From CAWUIO01 sp963922455 (GTDB lineage: Bacteria > Bacteroidota > Bacteroidia > Cytophagales > Microscillaceae): DNA of 64,000 nucleotides. Below, one piece after another: positions 1 through 8,204 of the stretch. A program made the position numbers and the translations under genes. Within the stretch, counting starts at the first letter, position 1; each line of letters starts with the position of its first letter. The DNA is taken from NCBI GenBank assembly GCA_963922455.1, contig CAWUIO010000010.1, positions 1 through 64,000 on the forward strand, given 5' to 3'. Below the pieces are notes generated by a model. The model had not been told where the DNA came from. It ran no database searches and saw only the letters and a list, made by a program, of their open reading frames with translations.

Positions 1-2
1 AT

Positions 3-242
3 AGCAATCAAACTCCCTTGCCTAGGGCAGACAGCGGGGACGCTGTCGCTAAGACTAGGCACAAGCACCGCTGCGCTTATGCTTGCGCCAGATGGGGGAA
101 TGGAAATGCCGCTGGTAGAGGTACGTTAAGGCACGATACGCAGGGAGCCTTTCAGTATTATCTAGGGGACGAGTTCGGTACTCCTATATTTAATTACCAC
201 CCTGTTCCTGCAAAGATTAATAAAGGAAAAGTTAGAAGATAG
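3..242 (+). other. Open frame at left edge, identity unknown
   Basis: A frame is open from the left edge to a TAG at 240-242, two bases before the ATG of the next gene. The last 30 residues (FQYYLGDEFGTPIFNYHP and on) look protein-like. The preceding 50 are Arg/Cys/Ala-rich, and the DNA there is much more GC-rich than the next gene, which is more typical of non-coding sequence read through. It could be the 3' end of a gene beginning outside the window or chance. I do not recognise it. Confidence 0.2.
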
Positions 243-244
243 TT

Positions 245-748
245 ATGAAATTCAAAGTTTTTATACCTTGTATAGTTCTCTCATTGTTTACTTGCTGTGT
301 TAGTAGTCAAGTAAAGAGGAGTAGTAATAGTAATGACAATATTACGATATTAGATACTGTAAGTCTTTCTAATCCCCTAAAAATCTTCATAAAGAAGGGA
401 GTTAGTGCTAAAGCCATTGTTGTGGATAGTACTGAATTTAATTTGAGTCACTTTGAACCAAATAGGATGCTTAAAGATGGAGAGATATATCTTTATAGTA
501 GTCTTTTTTACAGCTATTTTGACATAAATGATTTTGATAGGTATTACAAGTATGAATGCGACTCTCTCTTAGAAGAATTGTCAATCACTAAAAAAATGGA
601 TGTATATGCTTTTAAGGAGAAAATGAGATTCATATTAGCAGAAGTGAAGATGAGCTACTATAACCAAGTCGAGAGTCATATTGGATTCATTCCTTTTAAA
701 ATTAGTGATGAAAAGAAATTAAAGCTCTTATTTCCGTTATGTATGTGA
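245..748 (+). CDS. Hypothetical lipoprotein
   Basis: A 167-aa protein with a short positively charged start, a hydrophobic stretch and a lipobox-like FTCC around residues 16-19, so it is probably a lipoprotein exported and lipidated at one of these cysteines. The mature part is rich in Tyr, Asp, Lys and Ser with no recognisable motif or membrane segment. Base composition is clearly more AT-rich than the genes further right, which may indicate recent acquisition. It starts two bases after the stop of an open frame entering from the left edge, so it may be the second gene of an operon. A small secreted lipoprotein behind a larger gene is sometimes an immunity or accessory protein, but nothing here shows that. 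Function unknown. Confidence 0.55.
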   Translation: MKFKVFIPCIVLSLFTCCVSSQVKRSSNSNDNITILDTVSLSNPLKIFIKKGVSAKAIVVDSTEFNLSHFEPNRMLKDGEIYLYSSLFYSYFDINDFDRYYKYECDSLLEELSITKKMDVYAFKEKMRFILAEVKMSYYNQVESHIGFIPFKISDEKKLKLLFPLCM

Positions 749-852
749 CTCCGTTATCCGTAGTGTTCTTCAAGTAACTAAAAAACAAGTAGTTGCGCGA
801 AGTCTGAGTGAAACGGGGACTTCGTGCCACGAGAAATAAGCTCTTTGAGAAG

Positions 853-868
853 CCAATCTTCGGATTGG
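853..868 (+). other. UUCG tetraloop hairpin
   Basis: Perfect 6-bp stem CCAATC/GATTGG closed by a TTCG loop, about 105 bases downstream of the lipoprotein stop and 13 bases before the terminator-like stem at 882. UUCG loops are unusually stable in RNA. No T-run follows, so this is not by itself a terminator. Confidence 0.4.
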
Positions 869-881
869 TGTAAGTTACTTT

Positions 882-919
882 GAAACCGGAAGGCAGTATA
901 CCAATAATCTTCCGGTTTT
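882..919 (+). terminator. Probable intrinsic terminator
   Basis: Perfect 10-bp stem AAACCGGAAG / CTTCCGGTTT with a 17-base loop, the 3' arm ending in a short T-run. It lies about 130 bases after the lipoprotein stop at 748 and could end that transcript. Its A-rich left side would also give a short U-run on the other strand. Confidence 0.5.
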
Positions 920-1377
920 TAGTTTGTAAGGGATTCAGGGCAAGGAGTTTGGGCAGTGTATGGGCGTGGGCAAATGGGTCTAGAAGTGTGTAGGAAATAA
1001 GGAGTTCGTGCGTGTCCTCGCCGGTTCCGGTCTCCGGCATCTGCCAGGTATTGCTCGCTAGGCTGCGCTCCACCGGGCATATACCTGCGCCCGGCCCGGC
1101 TGCGGTACTCCCCCACCTAGTCCAAGCATATAAAAAAACACCCCTGGTTCCAGGATAAGCGCAGCGGTCCTTGGATCTTATCTTTTTAACAGAAAGCCGT
1201 CCCCGCTTTCAGCCGTGAGGCTATTTAGCACCAACCAGCGCTGCAACGTAATCGATACTGCTAAGTCGCGGTCGGAATTGAGGCGCGATAGCGGGGCACT
1301 TCATAGAATGAGGGATTTATTTTGAGCGGAAAATAAGTCTAATCAATAGGCTAAAGAACACTCACTAGCTGCCTAGC

Positions 1378-2046
1378 TTATAACTTGCTACCTTCCAAAT
1401 ACCCTTGAATTTTTTCAACTTGCATTTTATTACTGATATACTCCGATGCCAGGGCTTGCATCTTGTGCTTGCCTAAGCTAAGATAGTGCAATACGGCCGA
1501 GGATTCCTCATACAGATTATATGCTGAGCCATAAAACTTTTTACCAAGCAAGTTATTTTGCTGCGTGAAGTACGAGACTGCTAGGAAGGCATGATTTTTG
1601 GCCAGTTGACTCAAATCTGCTGCCAGCAAGTAGCTGCTCATATCTTCCTGGTACAGGTGCTCTACCATGCTTACAATCGCTTTATTCCGGTTTTGTAATT
1701 CGGAGGAACGCGCCTCGAGGGCTTGCCTCAGCCTCAGTCTTTCTAGTTTGCTTAGCTTCCGGGTATTTTGGGTCATTTGACCCAAGATTTCGTGTAAGGA
1801 ATCTTGCTTCCACCCAAAATCAAGGCGCAGGGGGCCGTATCCCGAGGAGATAGCCGATTTGTATTCCTGCACTTTATTTTTTGTCTTATCCAGTTGGGCA
1901 TCTAAGGCTACTATTTTATCTTCTAGGGCAGCTGCCGTCTCTGAGCTTATGATTTGCGTACTTTTATTGGTTTTAACTGCCTTGGCTGGGCAAGTACCCC
2001 AAGCGATACATAGTAAGAGCGTATATATAATCTTTTGTATTTGCAT
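1378..2046 (-). CDS. Hypothetical exported coiled-coil protein
   Basis: A 222-aa protein starting at ATG 2046. The first 23 residues form a signal peptide (charged start, hydrophobic core, AKA cleavage-like site). The rest is almost entirely helical: residues about 35-65 and 90-135 are rich in Leu, Glu, Lys and Gln with heptad character, which suggests a coiled coil or helical bundle in the periplasm. No catalytic motif or membrane segment beyond the signal peptide is visible. It stands alone, with about 600 bases before the next gene. I do not recognise the family; a structural or envelope-associated role is only a guess. Confidence 0.6.
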   Translation of the reverse strand: MQIQKIIYTLLLCIAWGTCPAKAVKTNKSTQIISSETAAALEDKIVALDAQLDKTKNKVQEYKSAISSGYGPLRLDFGWKQDSLHEILGQMTQNTRKLSKLERLRLRQALEARSSELQNRNKAIVSMVEHLYQEDMSSYLLAADLSQLAKNHAFLAVSYFTQQNNLLGKKFYGSAYNLYEESSAVLHYLSLGKHKMQALASEYISNKMQVEKIQGYLEGSKL

Positions 2047-2504
2047 AGTTTCTCTAATTTAGTTTCGTGATTTTCACCTAGCCTACATAATATATAACGA
2101 AAGAGGAATGGATTGGATGTAGTAAACTTGCTTATTTAAGAAAAATAAATTGTAAGACATAGCTTTTTCTTTGTCAATAAAAATAAAATATGCATGAAAA
2201 TTTTGTATTTTACTACAATATATTAATTTTATTTTGCGTAGATTTATGCTTACTAGTTATCTACCCCGGATAGGTAGTACACTACGCATACGGAGAAGTG
2301 CTAGGATACTAGCATAATAATTACTTCAAAATGCCTGGCTCCGTTTTCAAGTCTCTCATTTGGCAAGGGGAGGCCTGGCATGCGTGGGGGCTTGGATCAT
2401 TCCTAAATTTTACTAAGAGCTGGTCTTCTGAATCGAGCCAAAACCTCGCTAGTGTATGCGGCCACAAGTCTTTCTACTGGCTTCTCTATTCCCTGATTTC
2501 GCTT
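2047..2504. other. AT-rich intergenic region
   Basis: The first 200 bases upstream of the coiled-coil gene are very AT-rich and probably hold its promoter (minus strand), but I see no clear match to the Bacteroidota -7 TAnnTTTG element. The rest to 2504 contains no frame that reads like protein. Confidence 0.4.
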
Positions 2505-2636
2505 GGCTGAGGGATAGAGCGGCCTGTTTGAGCTCGTGTTGGGCTGTGGGGAGAGGCAGCGAGTAGCGAAAGCCCGGCCCCGGCGGCCACCCAGCTTGCA
2601 ATTACAAAACGATAGGACAGCGCCGGGGACAGCCCC
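2505..2636 (+). repeat. Dispersed 130-bp structured repeat, copy 1
   Basis: Begins GGCTGAGGG and ends GGGGACAGCCCC, so the outer pair is GGCTG/CAGCC. It contains the TTTGAGCTCG core, a GGCAGCGAG partner arm and the inner stem CCCCGGCG/CGCCGGGG. It ends 15 bases from the stop of the minus-strand methyltransferase gene and points against that gene. Confidence 0.85.
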
Positions 2637-2650
2637 TAAAAAAGATGGGC

Positions 2651-3346
2651 TTAGCGCTGAAATTTAAACATAGGGTAGCCTTGAAAATCTTCCCATTGCT
2701 GTACCAAGGTAAAGCCTGCCTCTTTTAACGTGGCCAAAAATTCATCCTGGGTGGGCAAGAAGTGGGCACAAGACTCATCTTCACATCTTTCGCGCTTTTC
2801 GGGACGTTTGCTAAAACCGTCTCGGATAAATAGAAAACCGCCCGGCTTGAGTTTTTGACGGAGGTCGAGCATCATATCCAATCGATTGTCCATAGCGTGG
2901 AAGACGGCATTCATATGGATGATATCAAAAGTTTGCTTGGGGAGACGGCTTTCGGTAAAGGTGCCCAGGGTGAGGTGGTACGCGTTACTTTGGCGCAAAT
3001 CCCGCTGGAACATGTCGGAATAATAGTCCATGATTTTCTTAAATTCTTCTGGGTTGAGGCAAGCCGAATCAATATCCTGGATGTAATAGGTGATGCCTTC
3101 GGTCATCGTGGAAAGCATCACATCAATGGCCCCATTGGAGGCTCCTACATCGGCCACGACTAGACCAGGTCTGAGCCCCAGGGCTTTAACTAACTTTCCA
3201 AAAGACTTCTCAATGTTCTTACGTTTCATTACCGGGCCGCAAGAATAAGGGCGCTCCTTTTTTTGAGCTTGGATTGCCCCAGGAATACTAAGAAGAAACA
3301 ATACACTTAGCAGAAAAACGAGGCGTGATCTCTCAGGTAAAAACAT
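2651..3346 (-). CDS. Exported class I SAM-dependent methyltransferase
   Basis: A 231-aa protein starting at ATG 3346, with an N-terminal signal peptide (hydrophobic 8-26, then IQAQ). The mature part is a Rossmann-type methyltransferase: motif I is VVADVGASNGAID (about residues 62-74), a D-I-D follows at the end of the second strand (YIQDID), and FDIIHMNAVFHAMDN plus KPGGFLFIRDG match the later strands. The fold predicts transfer of a methyl group from S-adenosylmethionine to an unknown acceptor. Export is odd because the periplasm is not known to hold SAM; related signal-bearing methyltransferases are nevertheless common in Bacteroidota. It stands alone, with a repeat element 15 bases after its stop. 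The substrate cannot be predicted. Confidence 0.8.
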   Translation of the reverse strand: MFLPERSRLVFLLSVLFLLSIPGAIQAQKKERPYSCGPVMKRKNIEKSFGKLVKALGLRPGLVVADVGASNGAIDVMLSTMTEGITYYIQDIDSACLNPEEFKKIMDYYSDMFQRDLRQSNAYHLTLGTFTESRLPKQTFDIIHMNAVFHAMDNRLDMMLDLRQKLKPGGFLFIRDGFSKRPEKRERCEDESCAHFLPTQDEFLATLKEAGFTLVQQWEDFQGYPMFKFQR

Positions 3347-3428
3347 GGCTTCAGAATGATTTGGTTCTATTCTTTAAACGCTGCAACGGATAAATATTGA
3401 AAAAAAACAAGCATAGACCTAGCAATAT

Positions 3429-4121
3429 CTAAGAGGGGCCCTCTATTTTATAAAACTTCGGCAAAACCCACTTTTTTCGGACGGCCAAAATGCGTAAAAC
3501 GATCACCAGTACACTGGTGGATACATAAATCAAATCGGAAGGGATGGGGGTATGTTGCAAGACTAAAAAGACAGCCCCGCCCAATATACTAAGGGAGGCA
3601 TACACTTCCTGGTGAAATACCAAGGGCACTTGATTGGATAAAATATCCCGGAGTACGCCCCCAAAAGAGGCACTCATGGTGCCCATCAGTACGCATAAGC
3701 TGGGTTGTAACTGGGCTTGCAAGCCCAGCTCTACGCCAATGATGGTAAACAAGCCCAAGCCCATCGCATCAAATAAAAACATGGTACGCCGAAAATACGC
3801 CAAACGCTTATGGAAGCGGAGGGCCAAAAAAACCGCTACTAAGATGATGTAGGCATAATGGGGATCGCGCATCCATCCCACGGGGGTGCGCCCGATCATC
3901 ACATCGCGTAGGGTGCCTCCCCCCACTGCGGTAACCAAGGCCAAAATCAAGACCCCAAAGAGGTCAAAGCGGCGGTTCATGGCGGCCAAAGCACCCGAAA
4001 TAGCAAATACCAAGGTACCCAGGTAGTCCAATAGCTGAAAAATGCTGAGAGGGCCCAGGTTCCAGGAAAATCCTAAAAACTTGAAAGCGAGTAGGGGAGG
4101 GGTAAAGAATAGGTCAGGCAT
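3429..4121 (-). CDS. TRIC/UPF0126-family membrane channel protein
   Basis: A protein of about 230 aa from ATG 4121; an upstream TTG at 4178 would add 19 poorly conserved residues and is less likely. It has about seven hydrophobic segments and the family's internal duplication: AVGGGTLRDV in the first half and FGGVLRDIL in the second, each a glycine-rich kink followed by Leu-Arg-Asp. The stretch LLDYLGTLVFAISGALAA near the start is also typical. Prokaryotic members (YicG/TRIC) are trimeric inner-membrane channels for monovalent cations or small molecules. It is close to family length (about 205 aa) with a short N-terminal extension. The gene is monocistronic and diverges from the DinB-like gene. 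Confidence 0.9.
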   Translation of the reverse strand: MPDLFFTPPLLAFKFLGFSWNLGPLSIFQLLDYLGTLVFAISGALAAMNRRFDLFGVLILALVTAVGGGTLRDVMIGRTPVGWMRDPHYAYIILVAVFLALRFHKRLAYFRRTMFLFDAMGLGLFTIIGVELGLQAQLQPSLCVLMGTMSASFGGVLRDILSNQVPLVFHQEVYASLSILGGAVFLVLQHTPIPSDLIYVSTSVLVIVLRILAVRKKWVLPKFYKIEGPS

Positions 4122-4258
4122 TGGGTCAATGAATTTACTTGGGAGGCAAATATAAAAAAAGCTTGGGCCTTGGGGCAATTACTAAGGCATCCTTGACTTT
4201 CAAAAATAGGGCAGCCTATTGAGTAAGCCAGTTTTATTTTGTAAATTTTGTTAAATCA

Positions 4259-4852
4259 ATGATGTCTACTATGCAGGAAAATTTTTTAGAAAGTTCCCAA
4301 AAACAATTTCAATACTATAAGCACCTGGGCGATAAGACCTTTGCCCAATTAAAAGAAGAAGAACTCTTCTGGCAGTTCCATGCCGACAGTAACTCGATTG
4401 CCATCATCGTCAACCATATGGCCGGGAATATGCTTTCCCGTTGGACTGACTTCCTACACGCAGATGGGGAAAAAACCTGGCGCCAAAGAGACCAAGAATT
4501 TGAAGACGTAATCAAGACCAGGAAAGAAATGCTAGCCCGATGGGAAGCCGGCTGGAAATGCCTCTTTGATGCCTTGGCCACGGTCAATGCCGACAATTTT
4601 GAGCAATTGGTCTACATCCGAAACCAGGGCCACACCATCGTAGAAGCCGTGCAGCGCCAGCTATGCCACTATGCGTACCACGTCGGCCAGATCACATGTA
4701 TGGGTAAAATGCTCCGAGGGACTGAATGGCAAAGTTTGTCGGTGGCCAAAGGTGCCTCCAAGTCCTACAATGAAGCCAAATTCTCTCAGGAGCAACACCG
4801 AGGGCACTTTACCGACGAGATCCTCGGCGACGATCCGGAAACACGTGCTTAA
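4259..4852 (+). CDS. DinB-like DUF1572 family protein
   Basis: A 197-aa soluble helical protein of the DUF1572 branch of the DinB/YfiT superfamily. The N-terminus (QKQFQYYKHLGDKTFAQL) and the Asn-His in IAIIVNHMAGNM fit the family, as does HYAYHVGQI near residue 143. The first His together with the later HxxxH make the usual three-histidine metal site of DinB-like four-helix bundles. Many members are thought to be metal-dependent thiol transferases, but DUF1572 proteins have no assigned reaction. No signal peptide, so cytoplasmic. ATGATG at the start leaves two adjacent initiation choices; the first is taken. Confidence 0.85.
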   Translation: MMSTMQENFLESSQKQFQYYKHLGDKTFAQLKEEELFWQFHADSNSIAIIVNHMAGNMLSRWTDFLHADGEKTWRQRDQEFEDVIKTRKEMLARWEAGWKCLFDALATVNADNFEQLVYIRNQGHTIVEAVQRQLCHYAYHVGQITCMGKMLRGTEWQSLSVAKGASKSYNEAKFSQEQHRGHFTDEILGDDPETRA

Positions 4853-4904
4853 ATAAGCTAGTCCCTGCACGTAGCAATCTAAATGGGGGAGTAAGGAAAC
4901 CGGT

Positions 4905-6440
4905 TTACCACTTCAACTCTAGCAGGGTAGCGCAGACCCGGATTCCTTGACTAATATTACCCACGCGGATGTTTTCATTCGGATTATGTTGGTTATTGTC
5001 CATATTCACAAGGGGAAGGATGAGGGCCGGAATGTCCAGTATGTTGACGGCCTCGATGATGGGCACTGTCCCCCCCATACTGCGGATCTTCACCGGTCCT
5101 TGGCCAAATTCGGCCTTGAGGGCTCCGGCCAGTTTTTCGGCAAAAGGCTCTTGTAAATCGGTCCGGAAGGCATTCACCCCAGGATTTCCCTTGAAGGTGG
5201 CAATTCGGGGATATTTTAAGCGCTCTTCATCGCTAGGCTCCCGGTCTATAAGGTAATACCCTTGCTTGCGGATATGCTCCCGGATCTTTTCCAACTGAAC
5301 CGCTCCATCAATTTCCGATACCAAACGGACATCCAAATAGGCCGTCACAAATTCAGGGATTACCGTTTTAAGCCCGGGACCTCTCCAAGAGGTTATCAAG
5401 TGCCGAACGTTGAGGGAGGGGTATTGCAAAGCTGCTTGGTAGGTAGAAGCAACGGCATCGGCCCGGGGGATAAACAGGTTTTCAAGTATGGCTTGCTCAT
5501 CATCGGGTACGGCTTCTAAGATGGCTTGGGTTGGGGCATCCAGGGTAATCCCCTCATAGTACCCGGGAATGATAACCCGCCCCGTGCTATCTTTCATACT
5601 GGCCAACAAATGGGAGAGGGCAAAAACCGGGTTGGGTGAATAATTGCCAAAATGCCCACTGTGCTGGGGAAGCTTGGCCCCATAGACGGTGATCATACAC
5701 GTGGCAATGCCTCGGCAACCAAAGGTTAAGGTGGGCCGGTTGCTCGGGTGGGCCGGCCCGTCAAGGATGAGCATATAGTCGGCCGCGTATTGGGTTTTAT
5801 ACTCTTCTAATGTACTTAAAAAAGCCTCCGACCCAGCTTCTTCTTGGCAATCCAAGATCACTTTGAGGTTACTTCCCAATGCTTGGTTTTCGGCCTCGAG
5901 AAGGTCCAAGGCCTTGAGAAACATCATAATGGGGGCCTTATCGTCGGCGGCGGCCCGGCCAAAAATACGCCACTCGGGATTGATTTCCCCTTGGGTGCGG
6001 TTCCAGGGTATTTTTTGCCAGTTGCCATATTCATCTTTTTCCTTCAAGACGGGCACAAAAGGGTCTTCCTGGTCCCAACGGCGGGCATCCACGGGCTGTC
6101 CGTCTAAGTGAAAATACAGCAATAAGGTTTTAGAGGCTTGGGGAACCTGGCGCTCGGCAAAAAAAACGGGAAGGGTGCTCGATTCCAACCAGCTTACGTC
6201 AAAAGAGCGTTCCTTAAACTCTTGGGTAACCCAGGCTAAATTTTTGTACATATCCGCGCTGTCCCTAGCTACATTGGGGAGGCTTACAAAGTCGCGGTGC
6301 TTTTGCAATAAGGCCGGTAAAAAATCTTCAATGGCTTTTTCCCGGGGGCTCTGGGCCATAAGTCCTGGGGCCAGTAAGCCAAAGGAAATGAGTAGGCAAG
6401 TAAGGCCAAGATACGTACGGAAAGTGGGTAGGTACAACAT
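4905..6440 (-). CDS. Exported M20 family metallopeptidase
   Basis: A protein of 511 aa from ATG 6440; a TTG 60 bases upstream would place 20 polar residues before an obvious signal peptide, so ATG 6440 is preferred. After the signal peptide (ending LMAQ) comes the di-zinc M20 fold: His111 and Asp113 in YFHLDGQPV, Asp166-Asp167 in GRAAADDKAP, the catalytic Glu-Glu 200-201 in DCQEEAGSE, Asp227 in ILDGPAH, and the last zinc His near the C-terminus in NNQHNPNE. Members hydrolyse dipeptides or N-acyl amino acids. The signal peptide puts it in the periplasm, probably in peptide scavenging. The 3' end lies about 50 bases from the stop of the convergent DinB-like gene. Confidence 0.9.
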   Translation of the reverse strand: MLYLPTFRTYLGLTCLLISFGLLAPGLMAQSPREKAIEDFLPALLQKHRDFVSLPNVARDSADMYKNLAWVTQEFKERSFDVSWLESSTLPVFFAERQVPQASKTLLLYFHLDGQPVDARRWDQEDPFVPVLKEKDEYGNWQKIPWNRTQGEINPEWRIFGRAAADDKAPIMMFLKALDLLEAENQALGSNLKVILDCQEEAGSEAFLSTLEEYKTQYAADYMLILDGPAHPSNRPTLTFGCRGIATCMITVYGAKLPQHSGHFGNYSPNPVFALSHLLASMKDSTGRVIIPGYYEGITLDAPTQAILEAVPDDEQAILENLFIPRADAVASTYQAALQYPSLNVRHLITSWRGPGLKTVIPEFVTAYLDVRLVSEIDGAVQLEKIREHIRKQGYYLIDREPSDEERLKYPRIATFKGNPGVNAFRTDLQEPFAEKLAGALKAEFGQGPVKIRSMGGTVPIIEAVNILDIPALILPLVNMDNNQHNPNENIRVGNISQGIRVCATLLELKW

Positions 6441-6498
6441 CGTAGGAGGTTTTTTGTCGATGTTAGCCCTCAAATTGGGCAATTGCAAGGACTGGCCC

Positions 6499-6533
6499 AA
6501 AAAATAGCCCAGGCACCGTAGCCGGCACTGGGC
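6499..6533 (-). terminator. Possible terminator of the 6556-7401 gene
   Basis: Read on the minus strand, GCCCAG and CTGGGC form a 6-bp stem with a GC-rich interior that can pair further, followed by TATTTTTT. It is about 25 bases downstream of the stop at 6556 and just upstream of the M20 gene's start. Confidence 0.4.
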
Positions 6534-6555
6534 ATTTCTGGGGGGCTACTTGAAC

Positions 6556-7401
6556 TTAAAAATCCATCAAGACACGGGCTAAGGCTTGTCCTCTTTTCCC
6601 GCCCATATGGACTACAACGGCAAAAATATACGTCCCAGCTTTCCAGGTTTGCCCCGCAATGGGCTTTAAATCTACAAAATAGAAGCCTTGGATGCGACTT
6701 GAGGGCTGTACCCGGCTAATTTCTACCAAACTGCCACCCGGGCCTACAATCATGGGGTCTACCTGGATGTTGTTTTCGGTTAGGTTCAAAACCGGGTTAC
6801 CATCGGCATCGCTTACGGATAGCACCAAGTAATTGGGTTTGCGGTTTCCGGGCTCGGCGATCACATCTTCACTGTCCGCCTGGATTTGTAGCAGATTACA
6901 GCTACACGTAGATACTTGCTGCTCCAATTCCAGCTCGGCAAAGCAGATGAATGCATCGTCGAAGTACATCATCGGGATTACCCCATTATTGGCCGTCAGC
7001 ACGTGTTTGAGCTGCTCGGCGGTATAGCCTTCGCGGAGTAGGTCAATTTCTATGGTGCGGGTTTCCCGCTTCGGAAGGGAGCGGATTTTGGTGGGGTCCA
7101 CAAAACCGAGGGCCCCAAATTTAATCTGAAGGTTGTCGGTGGCCAGGTCGTGGCCATTGGTACGCAAAGTCATGGTCAATTTGGCGCTGGTGATGGTGCC
7201 CTCTTGGGAGAAATTGCCCCACTCCGGATTCTTTTTGAAGTCAAAGTCCCATTCGGTAATTTCATCAATGCCATCACCGGTCACGGGGTTGCTCGGCACG
7301 TTAGATTTGATTGTAAAATCACCGTTGACCACCACTTCGCTGCCCGGAGCAGGAGGTACGGTCGCACTGCCAATCACTTTAGATTTAAATTTTAAGAGCA
7401 T
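6556..7401 (-). CDS. Hypothetical protein, beta-rich
   Basis: A 281-aa protein from ATG 7401 with no signal peptide and no membrane segment. Composition and spacing suggest two beta-sandwich parts: residues 1-165 and, after a Cys-rich linker (STCSCNLL near 170), residues 185-281 that resemble an Ig/fibronectin-like strand pattern (LVLSVSDADGNPVLNLTENNIQV, then TYIFAVVVHMGGKRGQALARVLM). The phrase about a future value of VSDADGNPV recurs in many surface or carbohydrate-associated domains, but the absence of an export signal argues against secretion unless the real start lies elsewhere. I do not recognise the family. It is monocistronic, with two repeat elements behind its promoter side. Confidence 0.6.
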   Translation of the reverse strand: MLLKFKSKVIGSATVPPAPGSEVVVNGDFTIKSNVPSNPVTGDGIDEITEWDFDFKKNPEWGNFSQEGTITSAKLTMTLRTNGHDLATDNLQIKFGALGFVDPTKIRSLPKRETRTIEIDLLREGYTAEQLKHVLTANNGVIPMMYFDDAFICFAELELEQQVSTCSCNLLQIQADSEDVIAEPGNRKPNYLVLSVSDADGNPVLNLTENNIQVDPMIVGPGGSLVEISRVQPSSRIQGFYFVDLKPIAGQTWKAGTYIFAVVVHMGGKRGQALARVLMDF

Positions 7402-7547
7402 GGGTAAACAGGTAAAGGGGTGAAAAATTGCTTTGTGTCTTTTTTACTCAAGAACCTGCCATTAAAGTACAAGAAATAACGGGAGCATGCAATCTTCAGA
7501 AAAGATTTGAGCTTGTGAGTAAGCTTGGGTCTCCAAAAGGAGGATGA
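7402..7547. other. Intergenic, upstream of the 6556-7401 gene
   Basis: Should contain the promoter of the minus-strand beta-rich gene; no clear box is seen. Beyond it come two repeat elements and then the riboswitch leader of the B12 locus. The gap 7680-7782 between the two repeats holds nothing recognisable. Confidence 0.4.
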
Positions 7548-7679
7548 GGGGCTGTCCCCGGCCCAAATAATAAACTGCCCCGATACACCAATCCGTCGGG
7601 GCCGGGGCCGGGCTATCACTACTCGCTGGCCGGCGCACATCCAGCGGCGAGCTCAAACATGCCGTTCTATCCCTCAGCC
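7548..7679 (-). repeat. Dispersed 130-bp structured repeat, copy 2
   Basis: On the minus strand it begins GGCTGAGGG and ends GGGGACAGCCCC, giving the outer pair GGCTG/CAGCC. The inner stem is CCCCGGCCC/GGGCCGGGG. It carries the GAGCTCG core and CGAG partner arm. Confidence 0.85.
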
Positions 7680-7782
7680 ATTTGGCAAGAAGAGGAGAGG
7701 GGTATCAGGGTGCGCCAAGCATCTGCCTACAAACAAGCCGGGCAATCGGGCCTGTTTATTCCTATCCTGGTACAATCTAAAC

Positions 7783-7918
7783 AGCTTAGGGATGGCCACC
7801 CGCTAGGGCGGAGACCGAAAGGGCCTGTGCGTGAGCCGGCTCCGGCTTGTCTGGCCAGCCCGGCCCGCGCTGCATACCGGACGTTTAGAAGCTATACGTT
7901 CTAGCGCGGGCAAGCCCC
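7783..7918 (+). repeat. Dispersed repeat, variant B, copy 3
   Basis: Begins AGCTTAGGGATGG and ends GGGCAAGCCCC; the outer pair is GCTT/AAGC and the inner stem runs through CCCGCGCT/AGCGCGGG. It lacks the TTTGAGCTCG core, having GGAGACCG and a GAGCCGGCT segment instead. This variant is shared with copies 13 and 15. It lies about 100 bases after copy 2, in opposite orientation. Confidence 0.75.
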
Positions 7919-7999
7919 AAATAATCTTTTGTATGGATACGGTATACTATTTTTGCTTTGGTTTAGCATTTTTTGTTTAGGTTTGCACCGGGTAATGGT

Positions 8000-8165
8000 A
8001 ATGCAATGTCAATTTGCATTTTAAAAGGGAACCAGGTGTGAGTCCTGGACAGTCCCCGCTGCTGTAACCTGGCCCTCTAAGAGAGGGAAGTTTGTATGTT
8101 CAAAACCACTGTCAAAAGCGATGGGAAGGGAATGTACAACCAGGGAGTCAGAAGACCTGCCTTTG
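8000..8165 (+). promoter_or_regulatory. Cobalamin riboswitch
   Basis: The conserved blocks are in the right order: GGGAACCAGGTG then AGTCCTGGACAGTCCCCGC and TGCTGTAA (8028-8066), the B12-box-like CCACTGTC (8106), GGGAAGG (8123), and AGTCAGAAGACCTGCC (8147-8162). Family knowledge: binding of adenosylcobalamin or a related form to this leader represses downstream uptake or synthesis genes. It ends about 40 bases before the start of the BtuF-like lipoprotein, so it should control that gene and probably the whole run through the TonB receptor at 9610-12024. The exact 5' boundary is not certain. Confidence 0.93.
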
Positions 8166-8204
8166 CCTCTACGATTGCACAACTTTCGGGTGAAAAGTAC
8201 GCTA

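Larger units (their letters stand above)
749..1377. other. Intergenic region with hairpins, no gene seen
   Basis: About 630 bases without a convincing gene. The left third carries two hairpins: a 6-bp UUCG-capped stem at 853-868 and a terminator-like stem at 882-919. The segment from about 1000 to 1310 is distinctly GC-rich and its short open frames do not resemble protein. It does not contain the core of the dispersed 130-bp repeat found elsewhere. It may be decayed sequence; nothing more can be said. Confidence 0.5.

Noticed and set aside
1..748. Rhs-type toxin tip plus immunity lipoprotein at the left edge
   Set aside because: Only about 30 residues before 242 look protein-like and no Rhs core motif is seen; not supportable.
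8121..8204. Earlier start of the BtuF-like gene
   Set aside because: It would place coding sequence inside the conserved cobalamin riboswitch core and ahead of the signal peptide.
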